From NCBI GenBank assembly GCA_030748805.1, contig JASMLG010000007.1, positions 1 to 38,838 of the forward strand: DNA of 38,838 nucleotides. Direction: 5' to 3'. The notes under the pieces are model-generated. The model was not told the DNA's origin, did not search any database, and saw only the letters and a list, made by a program, of their open reading frames with translations. How positions within the stretch are numbered: the first letter of the stretch is position 1; the number at the start of each line of letters is the position of its first letter. This DNA is from Phycisphaerales bacterium (GTDB taxonomy: Bacteria > Planctomycetota > Phycisphaerae > Phycisphaerales > SM1A02). A program made the translations under genes and the position numbers. This document shows positions 17,140-26,315 of this stretch, in pieces.

Positions 17140-17183
17140 GACAGTCACTACAGCCACGCAGAACGTGGGTGTGAGACAGCAAC

Positions 17184-17216
17184 TAAAAAAACAGGCCGGC
17201 TCAAAGAGCCGGCCTG
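17184..17216 (-). terminator. Rho-independent terminator of porin paralogue 3
   Basis: On the minus strand an 11-bp GC-rich perfect stem (CAGGCCGGCTC/GAGCCGGCCTG, loop TTT, 17216-17192) is followed by a run of seven T. It lies about 40 bases after the porin stop at 17257. This is the strongest intrinsic terminator in the window and fits a highly expressed porin. Confidence 0.9.
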
Positions 17217-17256
17217 CGTTTATGTCAATCGCTTGACTTTCAAATCACACTTCAAT

Positions 17257-18693
17257 TTAGAAGTGGAATTGAAGTTGGGTACGAATCATAGTTTGGTCAT
17301 CAGTTTGTGCTGATACACCCCAACCTGTAGTATTATCTCCTGGAGCAATACCACTGTCAGCCCAGCTGACATCAGTTGACCACTTAGCGTTTTGACCGGA
17401 TAGGTAATAGTTTACACCAACTGTGAAAGAATCAGAATTATCGATACCTGTTGCATCCCAATCGATGTCTTGGTAGCGAGCATAGAGTTCCCAGTCGCTG
17501 TCAAGGTAAATACCATACTGTACTTCAAATGAAGTTGGATCGCCGTAACCTAGAACACCTGCACCGGTACCTGTTGCACCATCAATGTTATTGTGGTTGT
17601 ATGCAACGTAAAGGTTACTTCCACCAAATTGACACTGACCATCAACTGTAATCAGTGAGTTGCTATCGTTTTGTGCATTTGGTGCGGGTGTAGCGTCATT
17701 GTCGCCCCAGTTATTTCGTACGTACGAAACACCTATCAGGCAGCCTGAAGCAGCGCCATCAACACTTGTGAATTGGTCAAATTGACCCCAATCAGCGCCG
17801 TCTAGCATAAACTCAGCACGAACAGCCCATGTATGAGATTGATCGTTAAGACTATACACTCCATTTGGAGCATCTCCAAGACCATTGCCGTACATAGCCC
17901 ATAGTCGCCATTCATCACCAACGTAATTCAGAGATGCACCAGTTGTATTATTGTGTACACCAGGTTGGCCTGTTCCACCTGCTACCGCCATTGCGACCGC
18001 GGCAAGGTTTGCTTGACTTGCGAGACTTCGTTCAACGCCAAGTTGATACTCAGCATTAATCATCCACTCACGGTTTGTTGGAAGTTTCATGTTACCAACT
18101 GCAAGTTCCCAACCATCGCCTAAGTCCACTGTGCCGTATGCCCATTGGACATCTGCACCATTTGCATTGGGTGTTGCGGCTGCTGGGCCACCTGCTGCTG
18201 TTGAAACGTAAGGTGTACCGTTTACTCCAGCACCCCAGTCAAGACGGACGTTGTAACCATAATCACTTGCAACTGTGCCTGAGAAGTTTAGAACCGTACG
18301 TGTGTTTTCAAAACCACGTCGATCTTCACTTGGACCAGCAGCTGGGTCAATTGAATTATCAATCCATCGTTCTTGGAGAAGACCGTTGATCTTCATTGAC
18401 CAGTTACCGTCTGCGCTTCCGATTGTAAATCCACCGTTGTAGCCAGCAGTAGCGCCTGAGCCCTGCAAACTTGCACGTGTGTCTGCGTCAGCGAGAACGT
18501 CGTGTACGAGGCCACGAATTTCGTCTGCACGAGCATCGTTAAGCCAGTTATTGTTAGTAGCAGCTGAAAGTTCGGCAATCCGAGTTTCAGCTGCCTCGAG
18601 GCGAGCCTGCAGGTCAGCGTTCGTGTCGCTACCGGCAAAGCCAGCACTAGTAAGCGTCAGTGTTGCGACGCCGAGAAGGTAAAGGTGACTCAT
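17257..18693 (-). CDS. outer-membrane porin, paralogue 3 (probably abundant)
   Basis: About 478 residues. Signal peptide LYLLGVATLTLTSAGFAG, then a coiled coil (QARLEAAETRIAELSAATNN), the module NWLNDARADEIRGLV with DVLADADTRASL, then a Gly/Asn/Asp-rich beta barrel ending TQLQFHF. It is more distant from the other two, which resemble each other more closely. Base composition and codon use look more GC-rich than in neighbours, and the gene has a good ribosome-binding site (AGGAG, seven bases from the ATG at 18693), a long structured leader and a strong terminator. Together these suggest a single-gene, highly expressed unit. A TTG two codons upstream is disfavoured because it overlaps the ribosome-binding site spacing. 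Confidence 0.9.
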   Translation of the reverse strand: MSHLYLLGVATLTLTSAGFAGSDTNADLQARLEAAETRIAELSAATNNNWLNDARADEIRGLVHDVLADADTRASLQGSGATAGYNGGFTIGSADGNWSMKINGLLQERWIDNSIDPAAGPSEDRRGFENTRTVLNFSGTVASDYGYNVRLDWGAGVNGTPYVSTAAGGPAAATPNANGADVQWAYGTVDLGDGWELAVGNMKLPTNREWMINAEYQLGVERSLASQANLAAVAMAVAGGTGQPGVHNNTTGASLNYVGDEWRLWAMYGNGLGDAPNGVYSLNDQSHTWAVRAEFMLDGADWGQFDQFTSVDGAASGCLIGVSYVRNNWGDNDATPAPNAQNDSNSLITVDGQCQFGGSNLYVAYNHNNIDGATGTGAGVLGYGDPTSFEVQYGIYLDSDWELYARYQDIDWDATGIDNSDSFTVGVNYYLSGQNAKWSTDVSWADSGIAPGDNTTGWGVSAQTDDQTMIRTQLQFHF

Positions 18694-18860
18694 AGTCAAC
18701 TCTCCTGTATTTTCGAACGCATCGGCCGACTCCCGTGGCGTCGCGTCCTAACCATCCACCCGTCCGCTATCCTCCAGTCAACACGACTGGAACGGACGAT
18801 TGTTCCCTATCGGTCTACGGTGACCGAAAAGTTGAAGGCGGAATGGTAACCACTTCTGAG
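18694..18860 (-). promoter_or_regulatory. Structured, GC-rich 5' leader of porin 3
   Basis: The 253-base gap between radA and porin 3 is GC-rich near the porin, unlike other gaps. It can form a bulged hairpin with CGTCCG (18761-18766) paired to CGGACG (18793-18798) outside and CCAGTC (18774-18779) paired to GACTGG (18785-18790) inside. A second stem pairs TCGGTC (18810-18815) with GACCGA (18822-18827). The promoter was not found. A regulatory leader or a small RNA are both possible. Confidence 0.5.
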
Positions 18861-18946
18861 AATTTGGCTACACCTACCACCTAAAACCTGAAAAAAAACA
18901 ACACTATTTAACAAAAAGGTGCCATAAATCACTGTAAAGACACATG

Positions 18947-20410
18947 TTAAGCACAAATGTTTATTCCCTTTTTCCTAGAGTCCGATAACCTCTTTTCTGT
19001 GGGCTGTCTAATCGCCTTTTCTTCAAAAAACATACCTAAATCGGCTATTGAAGACACTGAGACCGTATCGTTTCCAGCAATGTTATGCTGAGTTATCGGA
19101 ACTAGTATCGTTTTGTATCCTCTTCTTCTTGCTTGGGCTACCCTTTGCTCAATATTTGGTGCACTTCGAACTTCTCCACCTAGCCCAACTTCGCCAATTG
19201 CACATACTCCTTTCTTCAATACAAGTTCGTGATATCCACCAATAATCGCTAAACATAAAGCAAGGTCAACAGCTGGTTCGGTTAACTTTAAACCTCCAAC
19301 ATTACTCGCATAGATGTCCTGATCTGCAAGGCGTAAACGCGCGTGCTGTTCTAAAACTGCACTCAACATTGTCAAGCGACTTCCGTCAACACCTGTTGCG
19401 CGCCTTCTTGCCTGTCCATAAGTCCCTTGTGCAACTAATGCTTGAACTTCAATCAACAAACAACGTGAACCATGCATTGCTGGGCAAACAACAGCACCCG
19501 CTCGTGGTGGTGCATCTGGATCAAGAAACGCTGCAGCATCTTTAACTTCTGCAAGACCCTGTTGCCCCATCTCAAACAAACCAATTTCAAGAGTTGTCCC
19601 AAATCGATTCTTTACTCCTCGTAAACCCCGAAGGGCGTAATGCCTATCACCCTCAAAGTTCAAAACAACATCAACCAAATGTTCAAGCACTCTTGGACCT
19701 GCAAGTTGACCTTCTTTTGTTACATGTCCAACAATCATTACCGACATTTGTAATTGCCTTGCTAAATAGATAAGTTCAAGACAACACTTGCGTATTTGAG
19801 TAACACTTCCTGGAGATGAAACATGGTCACTCTTGTAAACCATCTGGATTGAGTCAATAACGAGCAAGTTTGGTCTTAACTCCATAACCTGCTTTGTAAT
19901 TCTCTCTAAATTAGTATCTGAAAGAACATATAAACCTTCTAGTGCATGTTCTCCTACTTCTTCGGTTTCAAGCAGACGCTCTGCTCGTATCTTGGACTGA
20001 TAAGAAGATTCTTCACTCGTTGCGTACAAAACACGCTGTCCCTCTCTAGCACTACCAATCGCTGTTTGCATCATGAGAGTCGACTTCCCAATTCCTGGAT
20101 CGCCACCAACCAAAACAACGCTTCCGGATACTAGCCCTCCACCGAGAACTCGATCAAGTTCACTAACACCGGTAGAGACACGACCAATTTCTGGTGATTC
20201 AATTTCAAGCAACCTAACTGCTTCTGATTCTTCGCCTAACTGATCTAATAATGAAGAAAAATTTCCAACAACATTGTTGGTTCTATTTCCAGTTTCATCT
20301 GATTTAGAAACCAGTGTGTCCCATTCACCACATTGCTGGCACTTACCCATCCAAGTTGGTGACTTTGATTTACAAGACGTGCATTCGTAATGTATCTTTG
20401 CTTTTACCAT
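18947..20410 (-). CDS. radA: DNA repair protein RadA (Sms)
   Basis: 487 residues. RadA is a RecA-like branch-migration helicase used in homologous recombination. The N-terminal zinc finger has Cys at 10, 13, 24 and 27 (CTSC...CQQC). Walker A GGDPGIGKST is at 102-111, LLVIDSIQM forms Walker B, and the RadA-specific KNRFG is at 267-271. A C-terminal Lon-protease-like domain follows, with KGVCAIGEVGLGGEVR. The frame is open to 20461, but the ATG at 20410 starts just ahead of the zinc finger as in the family. TAGTAT lies eight bases before it, so the message may be leaderless. The gene's C-terminus is a little extended (basic tail). Confidence 0.97.
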   Translation of the reverse strand: MVKAKIHYECTSCKSKSPTWMGKCQQCGEWDTLVSKSDETGNRTNNVVGNFSSLLDQLGEESEAVRLLEIESPEIGRVSTGVSELDRVLGGGLVSGSVVLVGGDPGIGKSTLMMQTAIGSAREGQRVLYATSEESSYQSKIRAERLLETEEVGEHALEGLYVLSDTNLERITKQVMELRPNLLVIDSIQMVYKSDHVSSPGSVTQIRKCCLELIYLARQLQMSVMIVGHVTKEGQLAGPRVLEHLVDVVLNFEGDRHYALRGLRGVKNRFGTTLEIGLFEMGQQGLAEVKDAAAFLDPDAPPRAGAVVCPAMHGSRCLLIEVQALVAQGTYGQARRRATGVDGSRLTMLSAVLEQHARLRLADQDIYASNVGGLKLTEPAVDLALCLAIIGGYHELVLKKGVCAIGEVGLGGEVRSAPNIEQRVAQARRRGYKTILVPITQHNIAGNDTVSVSSIADLGMFFEEKAIRQPTEKRLSDSRKKGINICA

Positions 20411-20503
20411 GAAACGGAATACTACACGCGCGTTCTGACGACACCATGTCATAAGGGACAACTATATTTTTAAGATTAATTTCTACCCAAAGAAATTTGG
20501 TAG

Positions 20504-20580
20504 TGACTGTCACTGGTTGGTGGCTGTGGAATTTGGTATCGAAATATGGCCGTGACTGCCACTGGTTGGTGGCTGTCACT
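20504..20580. repeat. 49-bp direct repeat containing GTGACTGTCAC
   Basis: GTGACTG(T/C)CACTGGTTGG followed by TGGCTGT occurs at 20504 and again at 20553, 49 bases apart. AATTTGGTA at 20495 and 20531 extends the match. The second copy ends in CTGTCACT. It overlaps the stop codon region of the small gene 20576-20785. The rest of the gap up to radA (20411-20495) shows no gene. Confidence 0.8.
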
Positions 20581-20785
20581 CTCTGTGTTTCCATGCCCAA
20601 GACGCCCACCTGCGAATTGATTTCCTGCGATTCTTTGAAGTATATTCTGGGAATTCCCCATCCTTACCGAAAGCTGTTTCTTTACGCCAATTAAGATAAC
20701 TTCCCTTACCAGTTCTAAACCTACAGCGAATTAACAGACAGAGAGAGACAATCATTCCACCAATAATACTGCATGGCTTATTCAT
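20576..20785 (-). CDS. Small basic protein of unknown function downstream of nuoH
   Basis: 69 residues. A hydrophobic N-terminal stretch (CSIIGGMIVSLCLLI) is followed by a strongly basic, Trp-rich part: GSYLNWRKETAFGKDGEFP and RRWASWAWKHR. The pattern 'Y..WR.ETAFG' with a later Arg/Trp cluster reminds me of short conserved proteins of Planctomycetes, but I cannot name a family. It starts two bases after the nuoH stop, on the same strand, so it would be cotranslated with nuoH. Its 3' end runs into a short direct repeat and the last codons may have been altered by it. It may also be a chance reading frame; I favour a real gene because of position and composition. Confidence 0.5.
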   Translation of the reverse strand: MNKPCSIIGGMIVSLCLLIRCRFRTGKGSYLNWRKETAFGKDGEFPEYTSKNRRKSIRRWASWAWKHRE

Positions 20786-20787
20786 TA

Positions 20788-21984
20788 CTAATTTGGCAAC
20801 GTGCTCGATGGGCTAAACCTGCTTCCTACAAGTTTGACCCTTTTGTTTGTTTTGCTAGTTGGAAGTAGCGGTCTTGCAACTGACATTATTATTAATGCAA
20901 CAATTGATCCGCTCCACAAATATGATTCCCATCCAAAGTATATATATATAGATACGATTAAAACTAGAAGTAATGAGGTTGGAATCATTCCTTCCCAAGC
21001 AAGACGCATAAGTTGGTCAAACCTAAATCTTGGAAGCGTCCACCTAACCAACATTGCTAGGAATACTAACAAAAACACCTTCCCGATTACTATTCCAAAT
21101 TGAAGAGCAATTAGCCAGAAACCTCCGCTAAGTGGTAGGTCATAACCTGTGATTGGATTTATTGACCACCCGCCAAGGAATAGAGTTGTGAAGAATGCTG
21201 CACCAACAAAGAGGTGGATGTATTCGCCCATGAAAAACAACGCCCATCTCATTGAGGAATATTCAGTGTGCCAGCCACCAACTAGTTCTTGTTCTGCTTC
21301 AGCCAAATCAAATGGCGCTCTGTTTGCTTCTGCTAATAAGCAAACATAAAACAAAATTGCAACAAGGGGCTGTTGAATTATGTTCCACTGACCTGTGAGT
21401 TGTGTTGAAACAATCGACTCTGGCATCAAGGTTCCAGAAGCGAGTACAACACATAATAAACATAGCCCCATTGGTATTTCGTAACTAATTATTTGGGCTC
21501 CTGCACGAAGACCTCCAAGAAACGAATATTTGTTATTTGAAGCCCAACCTCCAAGTGACACCCCATAAACACCAAGCGATGCAGTCGCAACTATATATAT
21601 GACTCCAATGTTGATATTCGCCCCCATTACCGCAACCGTTTCACCAGAAGATAACTCTAATCCACCTGCCCAAGGGATTACAAGAAATCCAATCATTGCT
21701 GGGATAACTGTAAGGGCTGGGGCGATAGTGAATAAACCCTTGTCAGACCCACTTGGCATGAAATCCTCTTTAACAAAAAGTTTTAAACCATCTGCTAGTG
21801 GTTGAAGTAAACCGAATTTGCCAACTCTGTCTGGTCCAATTCGATCTTGCACCCATGCACAAACTTTTCTTTCGAGCAAAATAAAGTACGCAGCAGCGCC
21901 AAGTGATAAATGAAGAATTACTAATATCACAACTACCGAAGTTAGCAATTGTGGTGTTATCCAAGTTGGCATCCAGTCAGGCAT
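20788..21984 (-). CDS. nuoH: NADH-quinone oxidoreductase subunit H
   Basis: 398 residues, slightly long for NuoH, with about eight to nine membrane helices. NuoH joins the quinone-binding arm of complex I to its proton-pumping membrane part. Diagnostic stretches are ERKVCAWVQDRIGPDRVG near residue 38, SYEIPMGL, and EANRAPFDLAEAEQELVGG (about 223-241). The C-terminal about 20 residues are a polar tail. No other complex I gene is next to it: carB lies upstream and radA downstream, which is unusual because nuo genes normally cluster. A TATAAT sits eight bases before the ATG (21998-21993), so the gene has its own promoter and is likely leaderless. Confidence 0.96.
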   Translation of the reverse strand: MPDWMPTWITPQLLTSVVVILVILHLSLGAAAYFILLERKVCAWVQDRIGPDRVGKFGLLQPLADGLKLFVKEDFMPSGSDKGLFTIAPALTVIPAMIGFLVIPWAGGLELSSGETVAVMGANINIGVIYIVATASLGVYGVSLGGWASNNKYSFLGGLRAGAQIISYEIPMGLCLLCVVLASGTLMPESIVSTQLTGQWNIIQQPLVAILFYVCLLAEANRAPFDLAEAEQELVGGWHTEYSSMRWALFFMGEYIHLFVGAAFFTTLFLGGWSINPITGYDLPLSGGFWLIALQFGIVIGKVFLLVFLAMLVRWTLPRFRFDQLMRLAWEGMIPTSLLLVLIVSIYIYFGWESYLWSGSIVALIIMSVARPLLPTSKTNKRVKLVGSRFSPSSTLPN

Positions 21985-21992
21985 AGATTGGG

Positions 21993-21998
21993 ATTATA
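21993..21998 (-). promoter_or_regulatory. -10 element TATAAT of nuoH
   Basis: A perfect TATAAT on the minus strand ends eight bases before the nuoH ATG. At 17-base spacing the -35 position reads TGTCCC, which is the edge of the REP-like element at 22015; the match to a consensus -35 is poor. The arrangement implies a leaderless or nearly leaderless message. Confidence 0.5.
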
Positions 21999-22014
21999 CC
22001 TAGCGGCTCGCTAA

Positions 22015-22064
22015 GGGGACACCCAAGAAATTATCGCTCGCGATATTTTCTACTGGACGCCTCC
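22015..22064. repeat. Decayed copy of the GGGGACAC REP-like palindrome
   Basis: The first 20 bases are the same as the left arm of the element at 6410-6459 (GGGGACACCC, then AAGAAATTAT). The central region CGCTCGCG and the following ATATTTTCT still pair partly with it, but the right end (GGACGCCTCC) has lost the TGTCCCC sequence. It lies between carB and nuoH. Confidence 0.75.
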
Positions 22065-22077
22065 GCACTTCAATTAT

Positions 22078-25000
22078 TCAGTGTGTTTGCGAAGTTGTTT
22101 TCACTGCTACCGGCTCTTCATAATAATCTTGAAGTGCAGCAACATGCCAAGCACCACCTCGGAGCGCTTCAATTGCAGCAACTGCTGCTCGAGCACCAGT
22201 AATCGTAGTAATCATAGGAACCCTAGCGCCAACAGCCATTGCGCGTATCTGACCTTCGTCTGTTTTTGCTCCGGTTCTAGTTGGCGTATTAATAATTAAA
22301 TCAATCTCATTGTTCGCAATTTTGTCGAGAATGTTTGGTCTTGCACCTTCTGAAATTTTGCAAATTAGTTCAGTATCAACACTGTGAGATGATATGAAAT
22401 CTCGAGTCCCACTTGTAGTAAAGACGGTAAAGCCCATCGAGACAAGTGTTCTTGCAACTTCTACTGCTTGGCTCTTGTCGCTTTCACGAATAGACAAGAA
22501 AACTTGACCAGATGTTGGCAACGATCTACTAACTGACATCTTCGCTTTTGCAAGTGCAACTGGGAGCGACCTATCCATGCCCATTGCTTCACCGGTAGAT
22601 CGCATTTCTGGACCAAGTACAACGTCAACCCCTGGGAATTTCTCAAACGGGAAGCATGGCTCTTTGACAGCAAAGAAACCTGTTTCAGATATTTCTTTTG
22701 TTCCAAGTTCATCTAATGATGAGCCCATCATAACCTTTGCTGCTATTCTCGACCAAGGACATCCCTTCGCTTTTGCGACAAAAGGAACTGTACGAGAAGC
22801 TCTTGGGTTAACCTCAATCACATAAATCGACTCATCTTTAACTGCGAACTGAACATTCATCAACCCTCGAACTTGCAAGTGTTTTGCTAAAGCACATGAT
22901 TGTCGTTTCAATTCATTCACTATTGATTTTGGCAATGAATATGGCGGTAGAACACAACTACTATCACCACTATGAATGCCTGCTTGTTCAATGTGTTCCA
23001 TAACTCCACAAACTATTGCTTTGGGTTGGTCTGCAGATAATTGAAGTTGGCTTGATGCCGTTGCTAAGTGAGGTTCAAAGTCAGCTACAACATCAACGTC
23101 TATTTCTATTGCTTCTGATAAGAAACGATCGATAAGGACAGGCGCATTTTCTAATTCAGAAACATCCACTGCAGTTTTCATGTAATAACGCAGCGCATTC
23201 TCATCACTGCAAATCTCCATACCTCTCCCACCAAGAACGTAACTTGGTCGAACCAAGACGGGATAACTAATTTTTGTGGCTGTTTCAACTGCCTCTTCAA
23301 GAGAGTATGCAATTCCATTTTCTGGCTGCCTTAATCCGAGTTCATCAAGCATCGTCTTAAATCTATCTCTATCTTCTGCGATATCAATTGCCTCAAGACC
23401 GGTACCTATAATCGGAACTCCTGCTGCCGCAAGCCCATGTGCTAGATTAAGCGGTGTCTGACCACCAAATTGAACAATTACTCCAGCTACATTTCCAGTT
23501 CTACCCTCAACTTCACTGCCTCCACCATTGAGTCCTTCTAAAATATTTAAAGTGTCTTCAAGAGTGAGTGGTTCAAAGAAAAGCAAGTCACTTGTGTCAA
23601 AGTCAGTACTTACTGTTTCTGGATTTGAGTTAACCATTACCGACTCAAAGCCCATTTCATTTGCCGCAAATGACGCTTGACAGCAACAGTAATCAAATTC
23701 AATTCCTTGACCAATTCTATTTGGTCCTCCGCCCAAAATAACCATCTTCTGCTTATTAGTTATACGAATTTCATCGTCAACAATGTCGCCAACACCAAGT
23801 TGAGTAATTGGTCGTTCATAAGTTGAATAATAATATGGAGTCACTGCTTCAAATTCTGCAGCACAAGTATCTACAAGTTTATAGACCGGTTCAATACCCA
23901 GTTTCTTCCGAAAGTTCCGCACCTTCAAAATTGTATTTGTCGAAACAACTCCCTCGTATAAGAAAGCCAATTGTGGATCAGAATACCCAAGTTCCTTTGC
24001 TCTTCGCATTAGGTCGAATGACATATCTTCAAGTGAAGGGCTTTTTTGCAGTTCATCTTCAAACTCTACAAGTTGCATAAATTGATCAAGGAACCATGGA
24101 TCTATTTTTGTTTGGCTATGAATCTTTTCAGCAGACCATCCGAGTTTCATTGCATAACGAATGTAATATATTCGACCCTGACTCGGAACAGAGAGTTTTC
24201 TAATTAAGGTCTCTTCATCAATTGGCCACGTTGTTTCATTGTCATCGCGAGTTGCCCTTAGCCAAGAATCATTTTTATCAAGCCCGTATCCAAAACGTTT
24301 AACTTCCATCGAACGAATTGCTTTTTGGAAACTTTCTTTGAAAGTTCTCCCAATTGACATCGCTTCACCAACCGACTTCATTTGAGTGGTTAATGTTTCA
24401 TCTGCCTCTGGGAACTTTTCAAATGTCCAGCGAGGCATCTTCGTTACAACGTAATCAATAGTCGGTTCAAAGCATGCAGAAGTTGTCTGCGTAATATCGT
24501 TACGAAGTTCGTCAAGTGTATATCCAACTGCAAGCTTGGCAGCAATACGTGCAATTGGGAAGCCGGTTGCTTTTGATGCAAGAGCTGAGCTTCTTGAAAC
24601 CCTAGGATTCATTTCAATAACAATCAATCGACCGTCTTCTGGATTCACCGCAAACTGAACATTAGATCCACCTGTATCAACTCCCACTTCTCTCATAATC
24701 GCAAGTGCACCATCGCGCATGCGTTGATACTCTTTGTCAGTGAGTGTCATTATTGGTGCAACTGTTATTGAGTCACCAGTATGAACACCCATTGGGTCTA
24801 TGTTTTCAATTCCACAAACTACAACGCAGTTGTCGTTTTTATCTCGGACTACTTCAAGTTCGTATTCTTTCCAACCAAGCATTGACTCGTCAACTAAAAC
24901 TTGATTGATTCTTGAGGCCTCAATACCTCTGCGAACTATTTCTTCAAACTCGCTTCTGTTATAAGCAATTCCACCTCCGCTTCCACCAAGTGTGAATGCA

Positions 25001-25524
25001 GGACGAATAATCGCAGGCAAACCAACCTCTTCTAGAAATTCGTATGCTTCTTCCATATTTGAAACAGTTGCACTTCTCGCCTGCTCTAGACCCGCTCGCT
25101 CGACAACCTGACGAAACTCTTCTCGATCTTCAGCCCTGAAAATAATATCGCGGTTTGCTCCAATCATTTCAACGTTAAAGTCATTAAGTATTCCAAGTTC
25201 ATCAAGTTCGCAGGCACAATTCAGTGCTGTTTGCCCACCGATTGTTGGAAGAAGTGCATCTATAGGAAAGCCCAAATCGCATTCCTTTTGCAATACCCTA
25301 CGGACTGCTTCAGGAGTAATTGGCTCTATGTAAGTTCTATCCGAAAATTCTGGATCTGTCATTATGGTTGCTGGATTAGAGTTCACCAATACAACACGAA
25401 AGCCCTCTTCTTGGAGGGCTTTACACGCTTGGGTACCTGAATAATCGAATTCACACCCTTGACCAATTACAATAGGTCCAGAGCCAAGGATCAGAATCGA
25501 ATGAATATCGTCTCTTCGAGGCAT
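22078..25524 (-). CDS. carB: carbamoyl-phosphate synthase large subunit
   Basis: 1148 residues, some 70 longer than the common form. It makes carbamoyl phosphate from ammonia (delivered by CarA), bicarbonate and two ATP for pyrimidine and arginine synthesis. The two ATP-grasp halves are obvious: [20 protein letters not shown] at the start and the repeated [17 protein letters not shown] near 592; each is followed by its NSNPAT/NSNPET motif and an EMNPR/EVNPR stretch ([40 protein letters not shown]). A C-terminal MGS-type allosteric domain follows (about 1000-1130, INTPTRTG). carA is not in the window. The extra length appears as insertions around residues 480-520 and in the second half. It is divergent from plsC with 79 bases between. 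Confidence 0.98.
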   Translation of the reverse strand: MPRRDDIHSILILGSGPIVIGQGCEFDYSGTQACKALQEEGFRVVLVNSNPATIMTDPEFSDRTYIEPITPEAVRRVLQKECDLGFPIDALLPTIGGQTALNCACELDELGILNDFNVEMIGANRDIIFRAEDREEFRQVVERAGLEQARSATVSNMEEAYEFLEEVGLPAIIRPAFTLGGSGGGIAYNRSEFEEIVRRGIEASRINQVLVDESMLGWKEYELEVVRDKNDNCVVVCGIENIDPMGVHTGDSITVAPIMTLTDKEYQRMRDGALAIMREVGVDTGGSNVQFAVNPEDGRLIVIEMNPRVSRSSALASKATGFPIARIAAKLAVGYTLDELRNDITQTTSACFEPTIDYVVTKMPRWTFEKFPEADETLTTQMKSVGEAMSIGRTFKESFQKAIRSMEVKRFGYGLDKNDSWLRATRDDNETTWPIDEETLIRKLSVPSQGRIYYIRYAMKLGWSAEKIHSQTKIDPWFLDQFMQLVEFEDELQKSPSLEDMSFDLMRRAKELGYSDPQLAFLYEGVVSTNTILKVRNFRKKLGIEPVYKLVDTCAAEFEAVTPYYYSTYERPITQLGVGDIVDDEIRITNKQKMVILGGGPNRIGQGIEFDYCCCQASFAANEMGFESVMVNSNPETVSTDFDTSDLLFFEPLTLEDTLNILEGLNGGGSEVEGRTGNVAGVIVQFGGQTPLNLAHGLAAAGVPIIGTGLEAIDIAEDRDRFKTMLDELGLRQPENGIAYSLEEAVETATKISYPVLVRPSYVLGGRGMEICSDENALRYYMKTAVDVSELENAPVLIDRFLSEAIEIDVDVVADFEPHLATASSQLQLSADQPKAIVCGVMEHIEQAGIHSGDSSCVLPPYSLPKSIVNELKRQSCALAKHLQVRGLMNVQFAVKDESIYVIEVNPRASRTVPFVAKAKGCPWSRIAAKVMMGSSLDELGTKEISETGFFAVKEPCFPFEKFPGVDVVLGPEMRSTGEAMGMDRSLPVALAKAKMSVSRSLPTSGQVFLSIRESDKSQAVEVARTLVSMGFTVFTTSGTRDFISSHSVDTELICKISEGARPNILDKIANNEIDLIINTPTRTGAKTDEGQIRAMAVGARVPMITTITGARAAVAAIEALRGGAWHVAALQDYYEEPVAVKTTSQTH

Positions 25525-25603
25525 ATCTAAAGTCGGTCTGCTAGTGCAAACTTGTGGCAGGATAACGATGATTCGCTCTCTCGGCTAGCATAGAGGTAAT
25601 TAA

Positions 25604-26311
25604 ATGTTAATCTTTGCCATTTCCACCTTCATTTTGCTACTTGCAATTGCTCTTTTGCAGCAAATAGTGTTCCCAATGCTTTCACGATATGCAATGGGAG
25701 ATTCGCCAACTGCAATACTATGGTTTGTAAATAAAGTGTATGTGCGGTTTTTTCATCACATCCAAGCCTTTGGTACAGAAATAATCCCACAGATAGTTTT
25801 TCCTGGCAAATTAATCGTTGTCTGTAAACATCAAAGCCCAATTGATCCTCTGCTTGTGCAATCGCAGTGTAAATTCAAAATCCGCTGGCTCATGGCTCAG
25901 GAATACATGGTTCCAACACTTGATTATGTATGGGATATTGCTCAAATAATTCCTGTTGCTAGGGATGGACAGGATTCCGCTGGGCTTCGCTCTGCATTGC
26001 GACACTTAAAAAAAGGTGGAGTTATTGGAATTTTCCCTGAAGGAGGCATTAAACAACCCAGAGAAGCGATTCATCCATTTGCAGATGGTATTGGTGCGAT
26101 GATTGCTCACACCAAGGCGCCGGTTCTTCTTGCAACTGTTGACGGAACACCGATGAATGATGAGATGGATAGAGCATTATTTGAACGAACAAATTCAGTT
26201 GTAAGGTTTATAGATATTATCAATTTCTCAGAAAATGCAACAAAAAATGAGATTACATACGAACTTAGAGAGCGTCTTTCTAAGGCAACTGGCTGGCCAT
26301 TGGTAGAATAA
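25604..26311 (+). CDS. plsC: 1-acyl-sn-glycerol-3-phosphate acyltransferase
   Basis: 235 residues. It adds the second acyl chain to lysophosphatidic acid at the inner membrane. An N-terminal membrane helix (IFAISTFILLLAIALLQQIV) precedes the acyltransferase domain. The catalytic HX4D motif reads HQSPID (about residue 79), and the substrate-binding motif is IGIFPEGGIKQPREAI. The ATG has a GAGGT ribosome-binding site six bases upstream, and TAGCAT just before that is a possible -10. It is the first gene of the four-gene unit plsC-ruvA-manC-ruvX; only four bases separate it from ruvA. Confidence 0.93.
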   Translation: MLIFAISTFILLLAIALLQQIVFPMLSRYAMGDSPTAILWFVNKVYVRFFHHIQAFGTEIIPQIVFPGKLIVVCKHQSPIDPLLVQSQCKFKIRWLMAQEYMVPTLDYVWDIAQIIPVARDGQDSAGLRSALRHLKKGGVIGIFPEGGIKQPREAIHPFADGIGAMIAHTKAPVLLATVDGTPMNDEMDRALFERTNSVVRFIDIINFSENATKNEITYELRERLSKATGWPLVE

Positions 26312-26315
26312 CATT

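Noticed and set aside
16871..17148. Possible CRISPR array
   Set aside because: The units are contiguous 72-bp tandem copies, not short identical repeats with unique spacers, and there are no cas genes.
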